From CAZIAK01 sp964537035 (GTDB lineage Bacteria; Planctomycetota; B15-G4), in contig CAZIAK010000001.1 of the NCBI GenBank assembly GCA_964537035.1, positions 289,647-353,646 on the forward strand: 64,000 nt of DNA. The letters are read 5' to 3'. Under the pieces are notes generated by a model. The model did not search any database. It was not told the DNA's origin and saw only the letters and a program-made list of their open reading frames with translations. The position numbers and the translations under genes are program-made. Below are positions 52,716-61,142 of this stretch, piece by piece. How positions within the stretch are numbered: position 1 is the stretch's first letter; each line of letters starts with the position of its first letter.

Positions 52716-53323
52716 TGTACGAGTACCTCACCGGGCGGCTGGAGCACACGGCCACCGGTGAGGTGGTCATCGACATCGGGGGCGTCGGCTACCGGCTCAC
52801 GGTCTCCGGCGCCACGCTCTCTCGCCTGCCTGTCCTCGGCGAACAGCTCACGCTTTATACCTGGTACGTGGTGCGCGACGAGCGCCCGCTGCTGTTCGGG
52901 TTTGGCAGCCGTGAGGAGCGCGCTCTCTTCGAGCGGCTCTGTGCGGTGAGCAAGGTCGGGCCCTCCACGGCGCTGGCCCTGCTCTCGGCCATGTCACCGG
53001 CGGCCTTGGCCGCGGCCATCGACGGAGGGGACGTGGCGGGATTGTCCCGGGTCAAGGGCATCGGCAAGCGCACGGCGGAGCGACTGTGCGTCGAGCTCCG
53101 CGATCGCCTGGGCCCCCAACCGTCCCTGCCGGGCGCCGTCCGCGACCCTTCAGCCGCGGTCATAGCCGCGCTCATGGCCCTTGGTTTTCAGCGCAAGGCA
53201 GCGGCGAGCGCCGCCTCCAACGCCCTCGAGAAGGCGACCAAGGACACGCCCCTCGACGAGCTGGTCAAGCTGGCCCTGCAGCGGACCGGCTCAAAGCCAA
53301 AAGCGACAAGTCGGCAGGGGTGA
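52715..53323 (+). CDS. ruvA: Holliday junction branch migration protein RuvA
   Basis: A 202-residue protein that tetramerises on four-way junctions and loads RuvB. MYEYLTGRLEHTATGEVVID is the OB-fold N-terminus; GVGYRLTVS follows; the helix-hairpin-helix pair includes SKVGPSTALALLS and VKGIGKRTAERLCVELRD; the flexible linker and domain III (AALMALGFQRKAAASAA) close it. The ATG shares a base with the upstream stop (TGATG), so it may be translationally coupled to the TPR/alpha-CTD gene. Its last 59 bp overlap the end of mnmG on the other strand. ruvB and ruvC are not in the window. Confidence 0.95.
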   Translation: MYEYLTGRLEHTATGEVVIDIGGVGYRLTVSGATLSRLPVLGEQLTLYTWYVVRDERPLLFGFGSREERALFERLCAVSKVGPSTALALLSAMSPAALAAAIDGGDVAGLSRVKGIGKRTAERLCVELRDRLGPQPSLPGAVRDPSAAVIAALMALGFQRKAAASAASNALEKATKDTPLDELVKLALQRTGSKPKATSRQG

Positions 53324-55064
53324 CTCCCGCCAGCCGGGACGCCTGCCCCAGGTCGGCGGGGCGAGCCTTGGCCAACACCTCACGGGCTTCTGGGCGCAGC
53401 GCCTCCAGCAGCCCATAGTCGAGGTCGTCCGGCAAGGGCACGGAGGCCAGCCGCTGCAGCTTGGCGACAGACCGGGCCTGCCGCTGCACGTAGCCGTCGT
53501 AACGCTCGTCGAGCTCGACCTGCCGGCCCCAGTCTGGGGGCAAGTCGAACCCGGCCAGGCGGGCAGACGAGCCGGAGACTGCCTCCCAGCTCTCCCCTGA
53601 GCGCAGGCGCTTGCGCAGGGGCGAGGCGGCGTCCCCCATGGCTGCCCGGGCCTTCGCCACAGCTTGCTCCCGCAAGATGTGAGCCTCGTGGACCGACGCG
53701 TCGATGAGTCCCCAGGCGAAGGCCCGCTCGGTCAGACGGCGGTCGCCATTGTCCTGGCGCAGCACCAGCCGAAACTCGGCCCGGGAGGTGAACATGCGGT
53801 AGGGCTCGACCGGGCTCAGGGTGGTCAGGTCGTCGATCAAGACCCCCACGTAGGCCTCGTGGCGGCCGAGCACCACGGCGGGCAGACCCTGCACCGACCT
53901 GGCCCCGTTGAGCCCCGCCATGAGGCCCTGTGCCGCAGCCTCTTCGTAGCCGCTGGTGCCATTGATCTGTCCCGCGAGAAAGAGACCCGGCAAGGTCCGG
54001 CACTCGAGCCCCGGGCGCAGCTGGCAGGCGGGCACCGCGTCGTACTCGACCGCGTAGCCAGGACGGATCATGCGCGCGCCCGAGAAGCCGGGCAGGGTGC
54101 GCACCAGCCGCTCTTGGACCTGTGCAGGCAGGCAGTTCGACATGCCGTTCAGATAGAGCGAATCGCCCCGCAAGGTCTCCTGCTCGATGAAGACCCGGTG
54201 CTCGTTCTTGTCGGCGAACCGCACCACCTTGTCCTCGAGGGACGGGCAGTATCGGGGCCCGGCGCTCTCGAGCGCACCCCGACCATAGGGCGAGTCCTGC
54301 AAGTGGGCGCGCACCAGGTCCTGGGTCTGGGGGATCGTGTGGGTGAGCCAGGTGGGCACGGACTGACGCCCCTCAGGCGGCTCGACCCGGTACGAGAAAC
54401 GACCGTCGTCCGGGTGGCCCGAGTGGTTGGGCAGCGCCGCCAGATCGACGGTCTGCGCCGACACCCGGGGCGGCGTGCCTGTCTTGAGCCGCACCAGGTC
54501 GAGCCCTAACGACGAGAGGCTGGCAGACAGAGCCGCGGCCGGGGCCTCCCCCACGCGCCCACCGGCAGATTGCCGATCGCCCACGTGCATCAGCCCGCGC
54601 AAGAACGTCCCCGTGGTGAGCACGACGGCGCTGGCCATGAGTCGCGAGCCATCAGCCAGCTCGACCCCGGTCAGGCGACCCCGGCCGTGCAGCACAGAGG
54701 CCACCTGGCCAGCCACCACGGTGAGGCCCTCGGTGGCCGTGAGTGTCGAGCGGACGAAGGCGGCATAGGCGTCCTTGTCGACCTGGGCCCGAGGGCTCTG
54801 CACCGCAGGCCCCTTGCTGGTGTTGAGCATCCTGAACTGCATGGCGGCGTGGTCCGCGGCCACGCCCATGAGGCCCCCGAGGGCGTCGACCTCTCGGGCC
54901 AGCTGCCCCTTGGCCAGGCCTCCGATGGAGGGGTTGCAGCTCATGCGGCCGATGGCGGCGGGGTCGAGAGTCACCAGCAGCACGGAGGCACCGCAGCGCC
55001 GGGCGGCCAAGGCAGCCTCCACGCCGGCGTGGCCGCCGCCCACGATGATCACGTCCGTTTTCAT
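53265..55064 (-). CDS. mnmG: tRNA uridine-5-carboxymethylaminomethyl modification enzyme, FAD subunit
   Basis: A 599-residue flavoprotein that with MnmE modifies the wobble uridine of several tRNAs. It starts KTDVIIVGGGHAGVEAALAA (FAD-binding), has SCNPSIGGLAKGQLAREVDA, GLECRTLPGLFLAGQINGT and EYDAVPACQL, and ends with a helical C-terminal domain. The ATG at 55064 fits the FAD fold start; a much longer frame upstream codes for non-homologous His/Gln/Gly-rich sequence and is rejected. A TACAAT-like -10 element (55153-55158, minus strand) lies in the divergent spacer, without a clear -35. The partner MnmE is not in the window. Confidence 0.95.
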   Translation of the reverse strand: MKTDVIIVGGGHAGVEAALAARRCGASVLLVTLDPAAIGRMSCNPSIGGLAKGQLAREVDALGGLMGVAADHAAMQFRMLNTSKGPAVQSPRAQVDKDAYAAFVRSTLTATEGLTVVAGQVASVLHGRGRLTGVELADGSRLMASAVVLTTGTFLRGLMHVGDRQSAGGRVGEAPAAALSASLSSLGLDLVRLKTGTPPRVSAQTVDLAALPNHSGHPDDGRFSYRVEPPEGRQSVPTWLTHTIPQTQDLVRAHLQDSPYGRGALESAGPRYCPSLEDKVVRFADKNEHRVFIEQETLRGDSLYLNGMSNCLPAQVQERLVRTLPGFSGARMIRPGYAVEYDAVPACQLRPGLECRTLPGLFLAGQINGTSGYEEAAAQGLMAGLNGARSVQGLPAVVLGRHEAYVGVLIDDLTTLSPVEPYRMFTSRAEFRLVLRQDNGDRRLTERAFAWGLIDASVHEAHILREQAVAKARAAMGDAASPLRKRLRSGESWEAVSGSSARLAGFDLPPDWGRQVELDERYDGYVQRQARSVAKLQRLASVPLPDDLDYGLLEALRPEAREVLAKARPADLGQASRLAGVTPADLSLLALSRSAAGPA

Positions 55065-55175
55065 GCGTCGTCCCGTTGGTTGCGCAACAGGACAGCTGCT
55101 CAGTCCAGGCCAGCCAAGCCGCTGGCTCTGGAGTCGTCCCATCTGTTCGGTCATTGTAGTCACTCTTGAGGCCAG

Positions 55176-56273
55176 GTGGCTCGGGATGGTTTCCCCCGGC
55201 TGTCGCTCGAGAGTCTCCCCACAGTGCACGCCGCCCATCGCGAGGCCCAGACCATCAACGCTCAAGCCCAGCCCGCCGCCCCGAGCCAAGCCACGGCACC
55301 TGCCCACCTCGCCGTGAGCGGGCTGGCCCTGGGTTACTCGAGAGATCTGCTGCTGACCGACCTTGAGCTGACCCTGGAGCGGGGCCAGCGGTTGGTGGTG
55401 GTAGGCGCATCCGGTGCGGGCAAGTCGACCCTGCTGGCCGTCCTGGCCGGGCTGGCCGAGCCCACCCGGGGCCGGGTTCAACGCCCCGCCGATCCCCCGG
55501 GCATGCTCTTTCAGGATGGAGCCCTGTGGCCCCACATGACCGTCGAGCGCCACGTGGCCTTCGTCGATCCGCGCAACGATCGAGAGTGGCATGATCATCT
55601 GCTGACCGTCTTCCAGCTCACGGACCTGCGCCGACGGCGTCCCGAGCAGCTGTCCGGTGGCGAGCGGCTGCGCCTGGGCCTGGCCCGGGCCCTGGCCCCC
55701 AGGCCCAGCTGGGTGCTGCTCGACGAACCCCTGGCTCACCTCGACCCGGCCCTGTCTGCGTCCCTGCGAGAGAAGCTGCCCCTGCTCATCGCCGAGCTCA
55801 ACGCCACCCAGATCACGGTGACCCATGACCCGGACGACGTGCTCATCTTCGGCGACCAGCTGCTCTCCCTCGAGGGAGGGGGCCACTGGTGGATGGGCCC
55901 CACCCGTTTCGCCCTCGAATCTCCTCCCACGCCCTCCCTGGCCGCCTTTTCTGACCGGGGCACGATCCTCACTGGACAGAGTGACGGCATGGGCAGGGTC
56001 GACCTGGGATTGGGCCTGGCCGTTGACGGCGCAGAGCCGGGGGTCGAGGTCACGACCTTTCTGGACGCCGCAGCGGTGAGCTTCACCCACAACGCCTCAG
56101 AGGGCGTCGACGGCGTGTTTCTGGCGCCTGATCGGCGGGGCGGCTCGTGGGTGCGCTGCGGCGAGCGACTGCTGCGCTGCGGCGATAGCCATGGCCGCCT
56201 GCTCAGCGGCGACAAGGTCCGTCTGCGCATCTGGGGCCAGCCCCGACTGCTGTCCAGCGGGACGCGATCATGA
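55176..56273 (+). CDS. ABC transporter ATP-binding protein without a linked permease
   Basis: A 365-residue ATPase. Walker A is GASGAGKST, the Q-loop LFQDGALWPHMTVERHV, signature LSGGERLRLGLARAL, Walker B WVLLDEPLAHLD and the switch His is in VTHDPDDVL. After residue 240 a C-terminal domain of about 120 residues, with GRVDLGLGLAVDG and the end LRIWGQPRLL, resembles the TOBE/OB regulatory domains of PotA/ThiQ-type import ATPases. Start is uncertain: GTG at 55176, or GTG at 55224. No permease or binding protein is encoded nearby. It overlaps the cytochrome gene by 4 bp (ATGA), which hints at a joint function. Confidence 0.8.
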   Translation: MARDGFPRLSLESLPTVHAAHREAQTINAQAQPAAPSQATAPAHLAVSGLALGYSRDLLLTDLELTLERGQRLVVVGASGAGKSTLLAVLAGLAEPTRGRVQRPADPPGMLFQDGALWPHMTVERHVAFVDPRNDREWHDHLLTVFQLTDLRRRRPEQLSGGERLRLGLARALAPRPSWVLLDEPLAHLDPALSASLREKLPLLIAELNATQITVTHDPDDVLIFGDQLLSLEGGGHWWMGPTRFALESPPTPSLAAFSDRGTILTGQSDGMGRVDLGLGLAVDGAEPGVEVTTFLDAAAVSFTHNASEGVDGVFLAPDRRGGSWVRCGERLLRCGDSHGRLLSGDKVRLRIWGQPRLLSSGTRS

Positions 56274-57340
56274 ACCCGCGCAAACTGATCGGCCTGGGCC
56301 TGCTGGTCGCCGTGTGTGCCGGCTTGCTCTGGATTCCTGACTCGGCGCCGCCCCCCACCCACAATCCGACGGCTGCACGGCAGACCGCGGCCCCAACGAT
56401 GTCGTCGCCGTCTGACTGCGCCACGTGTCATCCCCAGGTGGTGGCTGAGTGGCGCGCCTCCATGCACGCCGCAGCGTTCACAGACCCGCAGGTGCGTCAG
56501 CCCACCCAGTCGGACAACTTCCGCAAGACCGAGTGCCTGCCCTGCCACGCTTCGGCGCCGGTGTTCGCTTTCGGCATCGAGGAGGACACCCGGGTCCTGG
56601 CCCGGGCCGAGCGGCGCCACGACGGCATCGACTGCAGCTCGTGCCACGGGTTGCCCGAAGGCGGCGTGGCGGCGTCACGGGCCGGGCTCAACGGAGCCTG
56701 TCGCCCCACCTACCGGGACGCCCTGGCCAGCCAGGCCCTCTGCGCTCCCTGCCACAACCAGCACCAGACCCACGACGAATGGCGCGTGTCCCCCGCCGCT
56801 GCCGAGGGGCAGAACTGCCGGGACTGCCACATGGAGCGGATCCGCCGAGAAGCACCCAGCGCCGGGGCCCCGCGCTCAGGTAGGAGCCACCGCTTTCTCG
56901 GTGGGCGCGATCGAGAGTTCGCCCTCGCTGGCCTGACCATGAGCCGCGAGGTCGACCACGAGGCGGGCACCTTGACCGTGACCCTGTCCAACGACTTCGC
57001 CGGACACAACCTGCCCAGTGACTCGCGCAATCGCGCCCTCGACCTGGTGGTCACGGTGAGCGACGCCTTGGGTGTGGAGGCGGGGCCCATCGACGGGCTG
57101 GGAGTGCGCTTCCCCGGGGGCGAGAAGGGCACGGCGCGACTGCGCTTCCGCAACCCGTACCGCAGTTCCGGCGAGAGCAGCACACAGATACCTGCTGGCG
57201 AGCAGCGCCAGCTCGTGGTGCCCTTCTCGGCCAGCGCCCGCTCGGCCACCGTTGAGCTGCTCTACAAACTCGAGCCCTGGATTCCAGACACAGCAGCCTT
57301 CTGGAATCAGACCATCGAGGTCGACCTCACGCCTCGCTGA
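56270..57340 (+). CDS. Exported pentaheme c-type cytochrome
   Basis: A 356-residue protein with an N-terminal membrane/signal segment (LIGLGLLVAVCAGLLWI). Five CxxCH haem-binding motifs are visible: CATCH (50-54), CLPCH (89-93), CSSCH (122-126), CAPCH (158-162) and CRDCH (183-187). This spacing resembles cytochrome c554-like multiheme proteins. Residues 215-350 form a beta-rich C-terminal domain. It should sit in the periplasm or on the membrane face and carry electrons. The gene overlaps the ABC ATPase by 4 bp. Redox partner unknown. Confidence 0.85.
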   Translation: MNPRKLIGLGLLVAVCAGLLWIPDSAPPPTHNPTAARQTAAPTMSSPSDCATCHPQVVAEWRASMHAAAFTDPQVRQPTQSDNFRKTECLPCHASAPVFAFGIEEDTRVLARAERRHDGIDCSSCHGLPEGGVAASRAGLNGACRPTYRDALASQALCAPCHNQHQTHDEWRVSPAAAEGQNCRDCHMERIRREAPSAGAPRSGRSHRFLGGRDREFALAGLTMSREVDHEAGTLTVTLSNDFAGHNLPSDSRNRALDLVVTVSDALGVEAGPIDGLGVRFPGGEKGTARLRFRNPYRSSGESSTQIPAGEQRQLVVPFSASARSATVELLYKLEPWIPDTAAFWNQTIEVDLTPR

Positions 57341-57389
57341 GCAGCCGCCCCGGCCTCCGTGCCTCCCCTCGGGCATGGGACGAGCGGCG

Positions 57390-58517
57390 CTACGCGCAGG
57401 GTTGCGGCGTGCCCCGCATCAGCACGTCGTCGCCCAGCTCTTCGAGGCGCACGTTGTCCAGGCCCAGCTCCTCGGCGAGCTGCTCGGGGGTGAGCCCGCC
57501 GAGCTGGCGACCGGGCAGGGCAGGCAGGGCGCCGGGCCCCAGCGCCATGGGACACATGAACACGGCTAGCTGATCAACCAGGCCGTCCTCCAGGAAAGCT
57601 GCCAGCGTGCGGGCGCCTCCCTCGACCATCAGGCGCCCCACGCCCTCCACGGCCAGCAGGGCCAGGCTGTCTGCCAGCCAGGACTCGCCCTCGGGGACGC
57701 GCAGCACCCGCACATCCCTCGAATCGAGCGCCACCTCGGGCTGCTGATCGGCGTCGAGATGGGCCAGCACCCAGGTGGGCGTCTCCCCAGCCGTGTCTGC
57801 CAGACGACACGTGAGGGGCAGGCGCAGGGTGGGGTCGAGCACGATGCGACGCAGGGGACGTACCGGCGCGACGAGCCCTCGGGCCGTGAGCATGGGATCA
57901 TCGTTGAGCACGGTCTGCAGCCCCACCAGCAGACCGTCGACGTGGGCACGCCAACGGTGCATCCGGGCGGCGGCGGCAGACCCGGTGAGCTGTACGGGCT
58001 CACCTCCCGCTCTGGCGATGGCGCCGTCCGCAGACTGGGCCCACTTGAGCAGCACATGGGGACGAGCCCTGGCCAGATGGGCCTTGAAGTCGACCAGCAA
58101 GTCTTCGGCCTGGGGGTCGAGGCAGCGCACGACCTCCACACCGGCAGCGGCCAGGATCTCGAGGCCCCGGCCCTGGTGCCGTGGATCAGGATCGAGAGCC
58201 CCCACCACCACGCGCGAGATGCCTGCGCTCAGCACGGCCTCCACGCACGGTGGCGTCTTGCCCGTGGTGCTGCAGGGTTCGAGGGTGACGATCAACGTTG
58301 CACCCCGGGCGTCCTCCCCGGCGTCGGCGAGGGCGTCGGCTTCTGCATGGGGGCCGCCGTAGGCCCGGTGCCAGCCCTCGCCCACGACCGTGCTCTCTGC
58401 GAGCACGATGGCCCCCACCATGGGATTGGGCTCCACGTCTCCCCGAGCCGAGCGAGCCAGATTCACCGCCCGAGACAGAGCCAACATCTCGGCAGCCGTC
58501 GCTTGGGGTGCAGGCAT
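57390..58517 (-). CDS. ribD: Bifunctional riboflavin biosynthesis deaminase/reductase
   Basis: A 375-residue enzyme for the second and third steps of riboflavin synthesis. The N-terminal deaminase domain (1-150) has PNPMVGAIVL, GGPHAEADALADAG and TLEPCSTTGKTPPCVEAVL with the zinc ligands. The C-terminal reductase domain (about 160-375) has ARPHVLLKWAQSADGAIA, ITGSAAAARMHRWRAHVDG-like DNA and LMVEGGARTLAAFLEDGLVD. Length is normal. It lies 12 bp behind the miaB stop in the same direction. Other rib genes are absent. Confidence 0.93.
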   Translation of the reverse strand: MPAPQATAAEMLALSRAVNLARSARGDVEPNPMVGAIVLAESTVVGEGWHRAYGGPHAEADALADAGEDARGATLIVTLEPCSTTGKTPPCVEAVLSAGISRVVVGALDPDPRHQGRGLEILAAAGVEVVRCLDPQAEDLLVDFKAHLARARPHVLLKWAQSADGAIARAGGEPVQLTGSAAAARMHRWRAHVDGLLVGLQTVLNDDPMLTARGLVAPVRPLRRIVLDPTLRLPLTCRLADTAGETPTWVLAHLDADQQPEVALDSRDVRVLRVPEGESWLADSLALLAVEGVGRLMVEGGARTLAAFLEDGLVDQLAVFMCPMALGPGALPALPGRQLGGLTPEQLAEELGLDNVRLEELGDDVLMRGTPQPCA

Positions 58518-58529
58518 GGGCTCTTCTCG

Positions 58530-59927
58530 TCAGACCTGGAGGGCCACCGGCGAGTCGGCGGCGGACAGCAACTCGCCGCGCAATGTCAGCGCCGTCGCCT
58601 CGGAGATGCGCACCCGGGCATAGCGATCGGTCAAGGACTCATCGCCCTTGAAGACCACCCGATCGAAGGCCAGGTTGCGTCCGAACAGGATCTCGGGATC
58701 GCGCAGGCTGCGCCCCTCGACCAAGACCTCGTGCACCGAGCCCACCATGCCTTGCAGGCGCTCGAGAGACTGGCGCTGCTGCAGGTCCATGAGCCGGGCC
58801 AGGCGCTCGCGCTTGACCTGGTCGGGGACGTCGTCGACAAGGTGCGAGAAGGCCGGCGTGTCCGGGCGAGGCGAGTAGCGAAAGAGGAACGCCTGGCTGA
58901 AGCGCACGTCTTCCATGAGCCGGTAGGTCGCTTCGAAGTCTGCGTCGGTCTCGCCGCAGAAGCCCACGATGATGTCGGCGCCGATGGCCACACCGGGGAT
59001 CGCCGCCCGGAGCTGCTCGATGATCTGGCGGTAGCGGTCGGCGGTGTAGCCCCGAGCCATGCGCCGCAGCACCGCGTCGCTGCCCGACTGGGGCGGCAGG
59101 TGCAGGAACAACCCGGCCTTCGTGCAGGAGGCCATGGCCTGGATCAGCTCGTCATCCATCTCTTCGGGATGGCTGGTGATGAAGCGAATCCGGTCGAGCC
59201 CCTCGAGATCTTGCAGCGCCGCCAGCAGCTCACCGAGCGAGCGACCTTCACCCCGCCCCCAGGCGTTCACGGTCTGTCCCAGCAACGTGATCTCTCTCAC
59301 GCCGTCGGCCACCAGGGTCTGGGCCTCGGCCAAGATCTCGGCCATGGGACGGCTGACCTCGTGGCCCCGGGTCTTGGGCACGACGCAATAGGTGCAGCGC
59401 TTGTCGCAACCGCGCATGACCGTCACAAAGGCCCGGCTCTTGTGGGGGCGCACGGTGATGTCCCGCTCTTCGCTCACCTTGTCGTCACCGTCCACCGCCA
59501 CCACCCGGGTGCGATCGGCGCGGACCTCGTCGAGAACCCGGGCCACCTGGGGAAAATCTCGGGTGCCCAGGACGAAGTCGAGGGCGGGCCAGCGACCGAG
59601 CAAGGCCTGCCCTTCGCGGCTGGCCATGCAACCCAGGACCCCTACGGCCAGGTCGGGCTCAAGCTGCTTGCGCAGGGCCAGCTCGCCCAGGTGGCTGTGC
59701 ACCCGGTTCTCGGCCTGATCTCTGATCGAACAGGTCACCATCAGGATGGCGGCGGCTTCTTCATCTCGATCGGTGAAGTCGTAGCCCGCCCGGCGCAAGG
59801 CGCCCACGGTGAGTTCGGCGTCCAGCTTGTTCATCTGGCAGCCAAAGACCTCGATCAGGACCTTGGGGCCCCCGGGAGTCCCGGCGGGCGGCGGTGAGAG
59901 CACGGCGTCATTCATGATGGGCGGCAT
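58530..59927 (-). CDS. miaB: tRNA-2-methylthio-N6-dimethylallyladenosine synthase
   Basis: A 465-residue radical-SAM methylthiotransferase. The N-terminal domain has FGCQMNKLDAEL and MVTCSIRDQAENR plus VGVLGCMA, supplying the auxiliary [4Fe-4S] cysteines. The radical-SAM CxxxCxxC is in MRGCDKRCTYCVVPKTRG. The TRAM-like domain at the C-terminus completes it. I give the ATG at 59927; an ATG at 59915 is also possible. It modifies A37 of tRNAs reading U-start codons. It is divergent from the TPR lipoprotein gene; the 189-bp gap has no clear promoter. Confidence 0.94.
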   Translation of the reverse strand: MPPIMNDAVLSPPPAGTPGGPKVLIEVFGCQMNKLDAELTVGALRRAGYDFTDRDEEAAAILMVTCSIRDQAENRVHSHLGELALRKQLEPDLAVGVLGCMASREGQALLGRWPALDFVLGTRDFPQVARVLDEVRADRTRVVAVDGDDKVSEERDITVRPHKSRAFVTVMRGCDKRCTYCVVPKTRGHEVSRPMAEILAEAQTLVADGVREITLLGQTVNAWGRGEGRSLGELLAALQDLEGLDRIRFITSHPEEMDDELIQAMASCTKAGLFLHLPPQSGSDAVLRRMARGYTADRYRQIIEQLRAAIPGVAIGADIIVGFCGETDADFEATYRLMEDVRFSQAFLFRYSPRPDTPAFSHLVDDVPDQVKRERLARLMDLQQRQSLERLQGMVGSVHEVLVEGRSLRDPEILFGRNLAFDRVVFKGDESLTDRYARVRISEATALTLRGELLSAADSPVALQV

Positions 59928-60116
59928 CCTAGCAAGCTGTGCCCGGTGTGTCGGCTTCGGGCCCGGTCTCCCTGGCGCACTCTCATGCTCGGCGCGCCTC
60001 TGCCCCCCGGGAGGCTCCTCCGGGTCATGGGAGGATCGGCGGCGATCAGGGAGCTAACATGGAGGATCGGCCCCACGTCTTGTGAGTCCTCCCTTCCTTC
60101 GCCGAGCCGTCCCCCT

Positions 60117-61142
60117 GTGAACCGAACGAGCCGCCCGCTCCTTGTCGCCTCGCTCCTGGCACTCGCGACTCTCGCGCCGGCCTGCGGGCACGACCCCGCC
60201 GCCGAGGTTCCTGGTCAGACCCCTGAGGGCCTGGGCACTCCAGAGGCCGACCCCACCGCCGTAGACGAAGCCACCTTCGAGGCCACCCGCAACCGGGCCT
60301 TTCAGCTCGACGAGATGCACGCCGATGTGCCCGCCATCCGTGAGGCGCTGCTGGCGGCCCACGCCATGCGCCCGGAGGCCTTCGGCATCAACAAGCGGCT
60401 GGGAGCGATCCACGCCGAGTTGCGCCTGAACCTGCCAGCGGTGGCGCACTACCGCATGGCCCTCGACGCCCACCCGGACGACAACTCCGTGCGCCAGAGC
60501 CTGGTGGCCCTGCTGGCCATGATCGAAGCAGACGACGAGATGCTCGCCGAGCTGCCCATCCTCAGGGCCGACCCTGACCACGCCGGCGAGGCGCTGTTCT
60601 TGGAAGCCCGTCTGCGGGATATGCGCGGCGACCGTGAGACGGCCCAGACCCTGCTCGCAGAGGCCGACGAGCTGCCTCCCGCCGAGGCCTACAGGGCCCT
60701 GTCGCTCCACGGCCGCTTCGTCTTTCAGACCGGTGACTATGAGCGGGCACAGGAGCTGTTCCGTCGGGCGCAGCAAGGCCGCCCCGACTACAAAGAAGCG
60801 GTCAAGGGTCTGGGCGACTGCGCCCTGCGCCTGGGCCAAGCTGAGCCTGCCCAGCGCTGGGGCGAGATCCTGTCGCTGCTGCTCGCGCTCACCGACGACG
60901 AGTACGTGCGACGGAACGAAGAGGTGCGCACCGAGAAGCTGGTAGCACTGCTGGCGCTCCTGCCCGAATACACCAACGGCTACAAGTTGCTGGCCGACAT
61001 CCATCGGCGCAACGACAAGGTTGCCGAGGCCTGCGCCGTGATCGAGCAGTTCATCACCCTGCACGGCGAGCTGCTTCAAGACGACGACATCGCAGGACTG
61101 CGCCAGCGCTACTGCCAACCCAGAAAGAGAGCGGGACAATGA
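60117..61142 (+). CDS. TPR lipoprotein
   Basis: A 341-residue protein. From the GTG at 60117, RTSRPLLVASLLALATLAPAC is a lipoprotein signal peptide with the Cys as lipid acceptor. After a Pro/Asp/Glu-rich linker the rest consists of TPR helices (AIREALLAAHAMRPEAFGIN; MALDAHPDDNSVRQSL; YERAQELFRRAQQGRPD). An open frame extends upstream but lacks a signal. It overlaps the FG-GAP gene by 4 bp (ATGA). Probably a scaffolding partner in the periplasm. Confidence 0.8.
   Translation: MNRTSRPLLVASLLALATLAPACGHDPAAEVPGQTPEGLGTPEADPTAVDEATFEATRNRAFQLDEMHADVPAIREALLAAHAMRPEAFGINKRLGAIHAELRLNLPAVAHYRMALDAHPDDNSVRQSLVALLAMIEADDEMLAELPILRADPDHAGEALFLEARLRDMRGDRETAQTLLAEADELPPAEAYRALSLHGRFVFQTGDYERAQELFRRAQQGRPDYKEAVKGLGDCALRLGQAEPAQRWGEILSLLLALTDDEYVRRNEEVRTEKLVALLALLPEYTNGYKLLADIHRRNDKVAEACAVIEQFITLHGELLQDDDIAGLRQRYCQPRKRAGQ

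Noticed and set aside
53265..56090. A 941-residue reading of mnmG with a long upstream extension
   Set aside because: Residues before KTDVIIVGG are His/Gln/Gly-rich with no homology and run antisense through the ABC ATPase gene; the family begins at the FAD fold.
57759..59897. 712-residue open frame on the + strand opposite ribD and miaB
   Set aside because: Composition is His/Gln/Gly/Ala-rich with no domain. It is the mirror of two real genes; long antisense frames are expected in GC-rich DNA.
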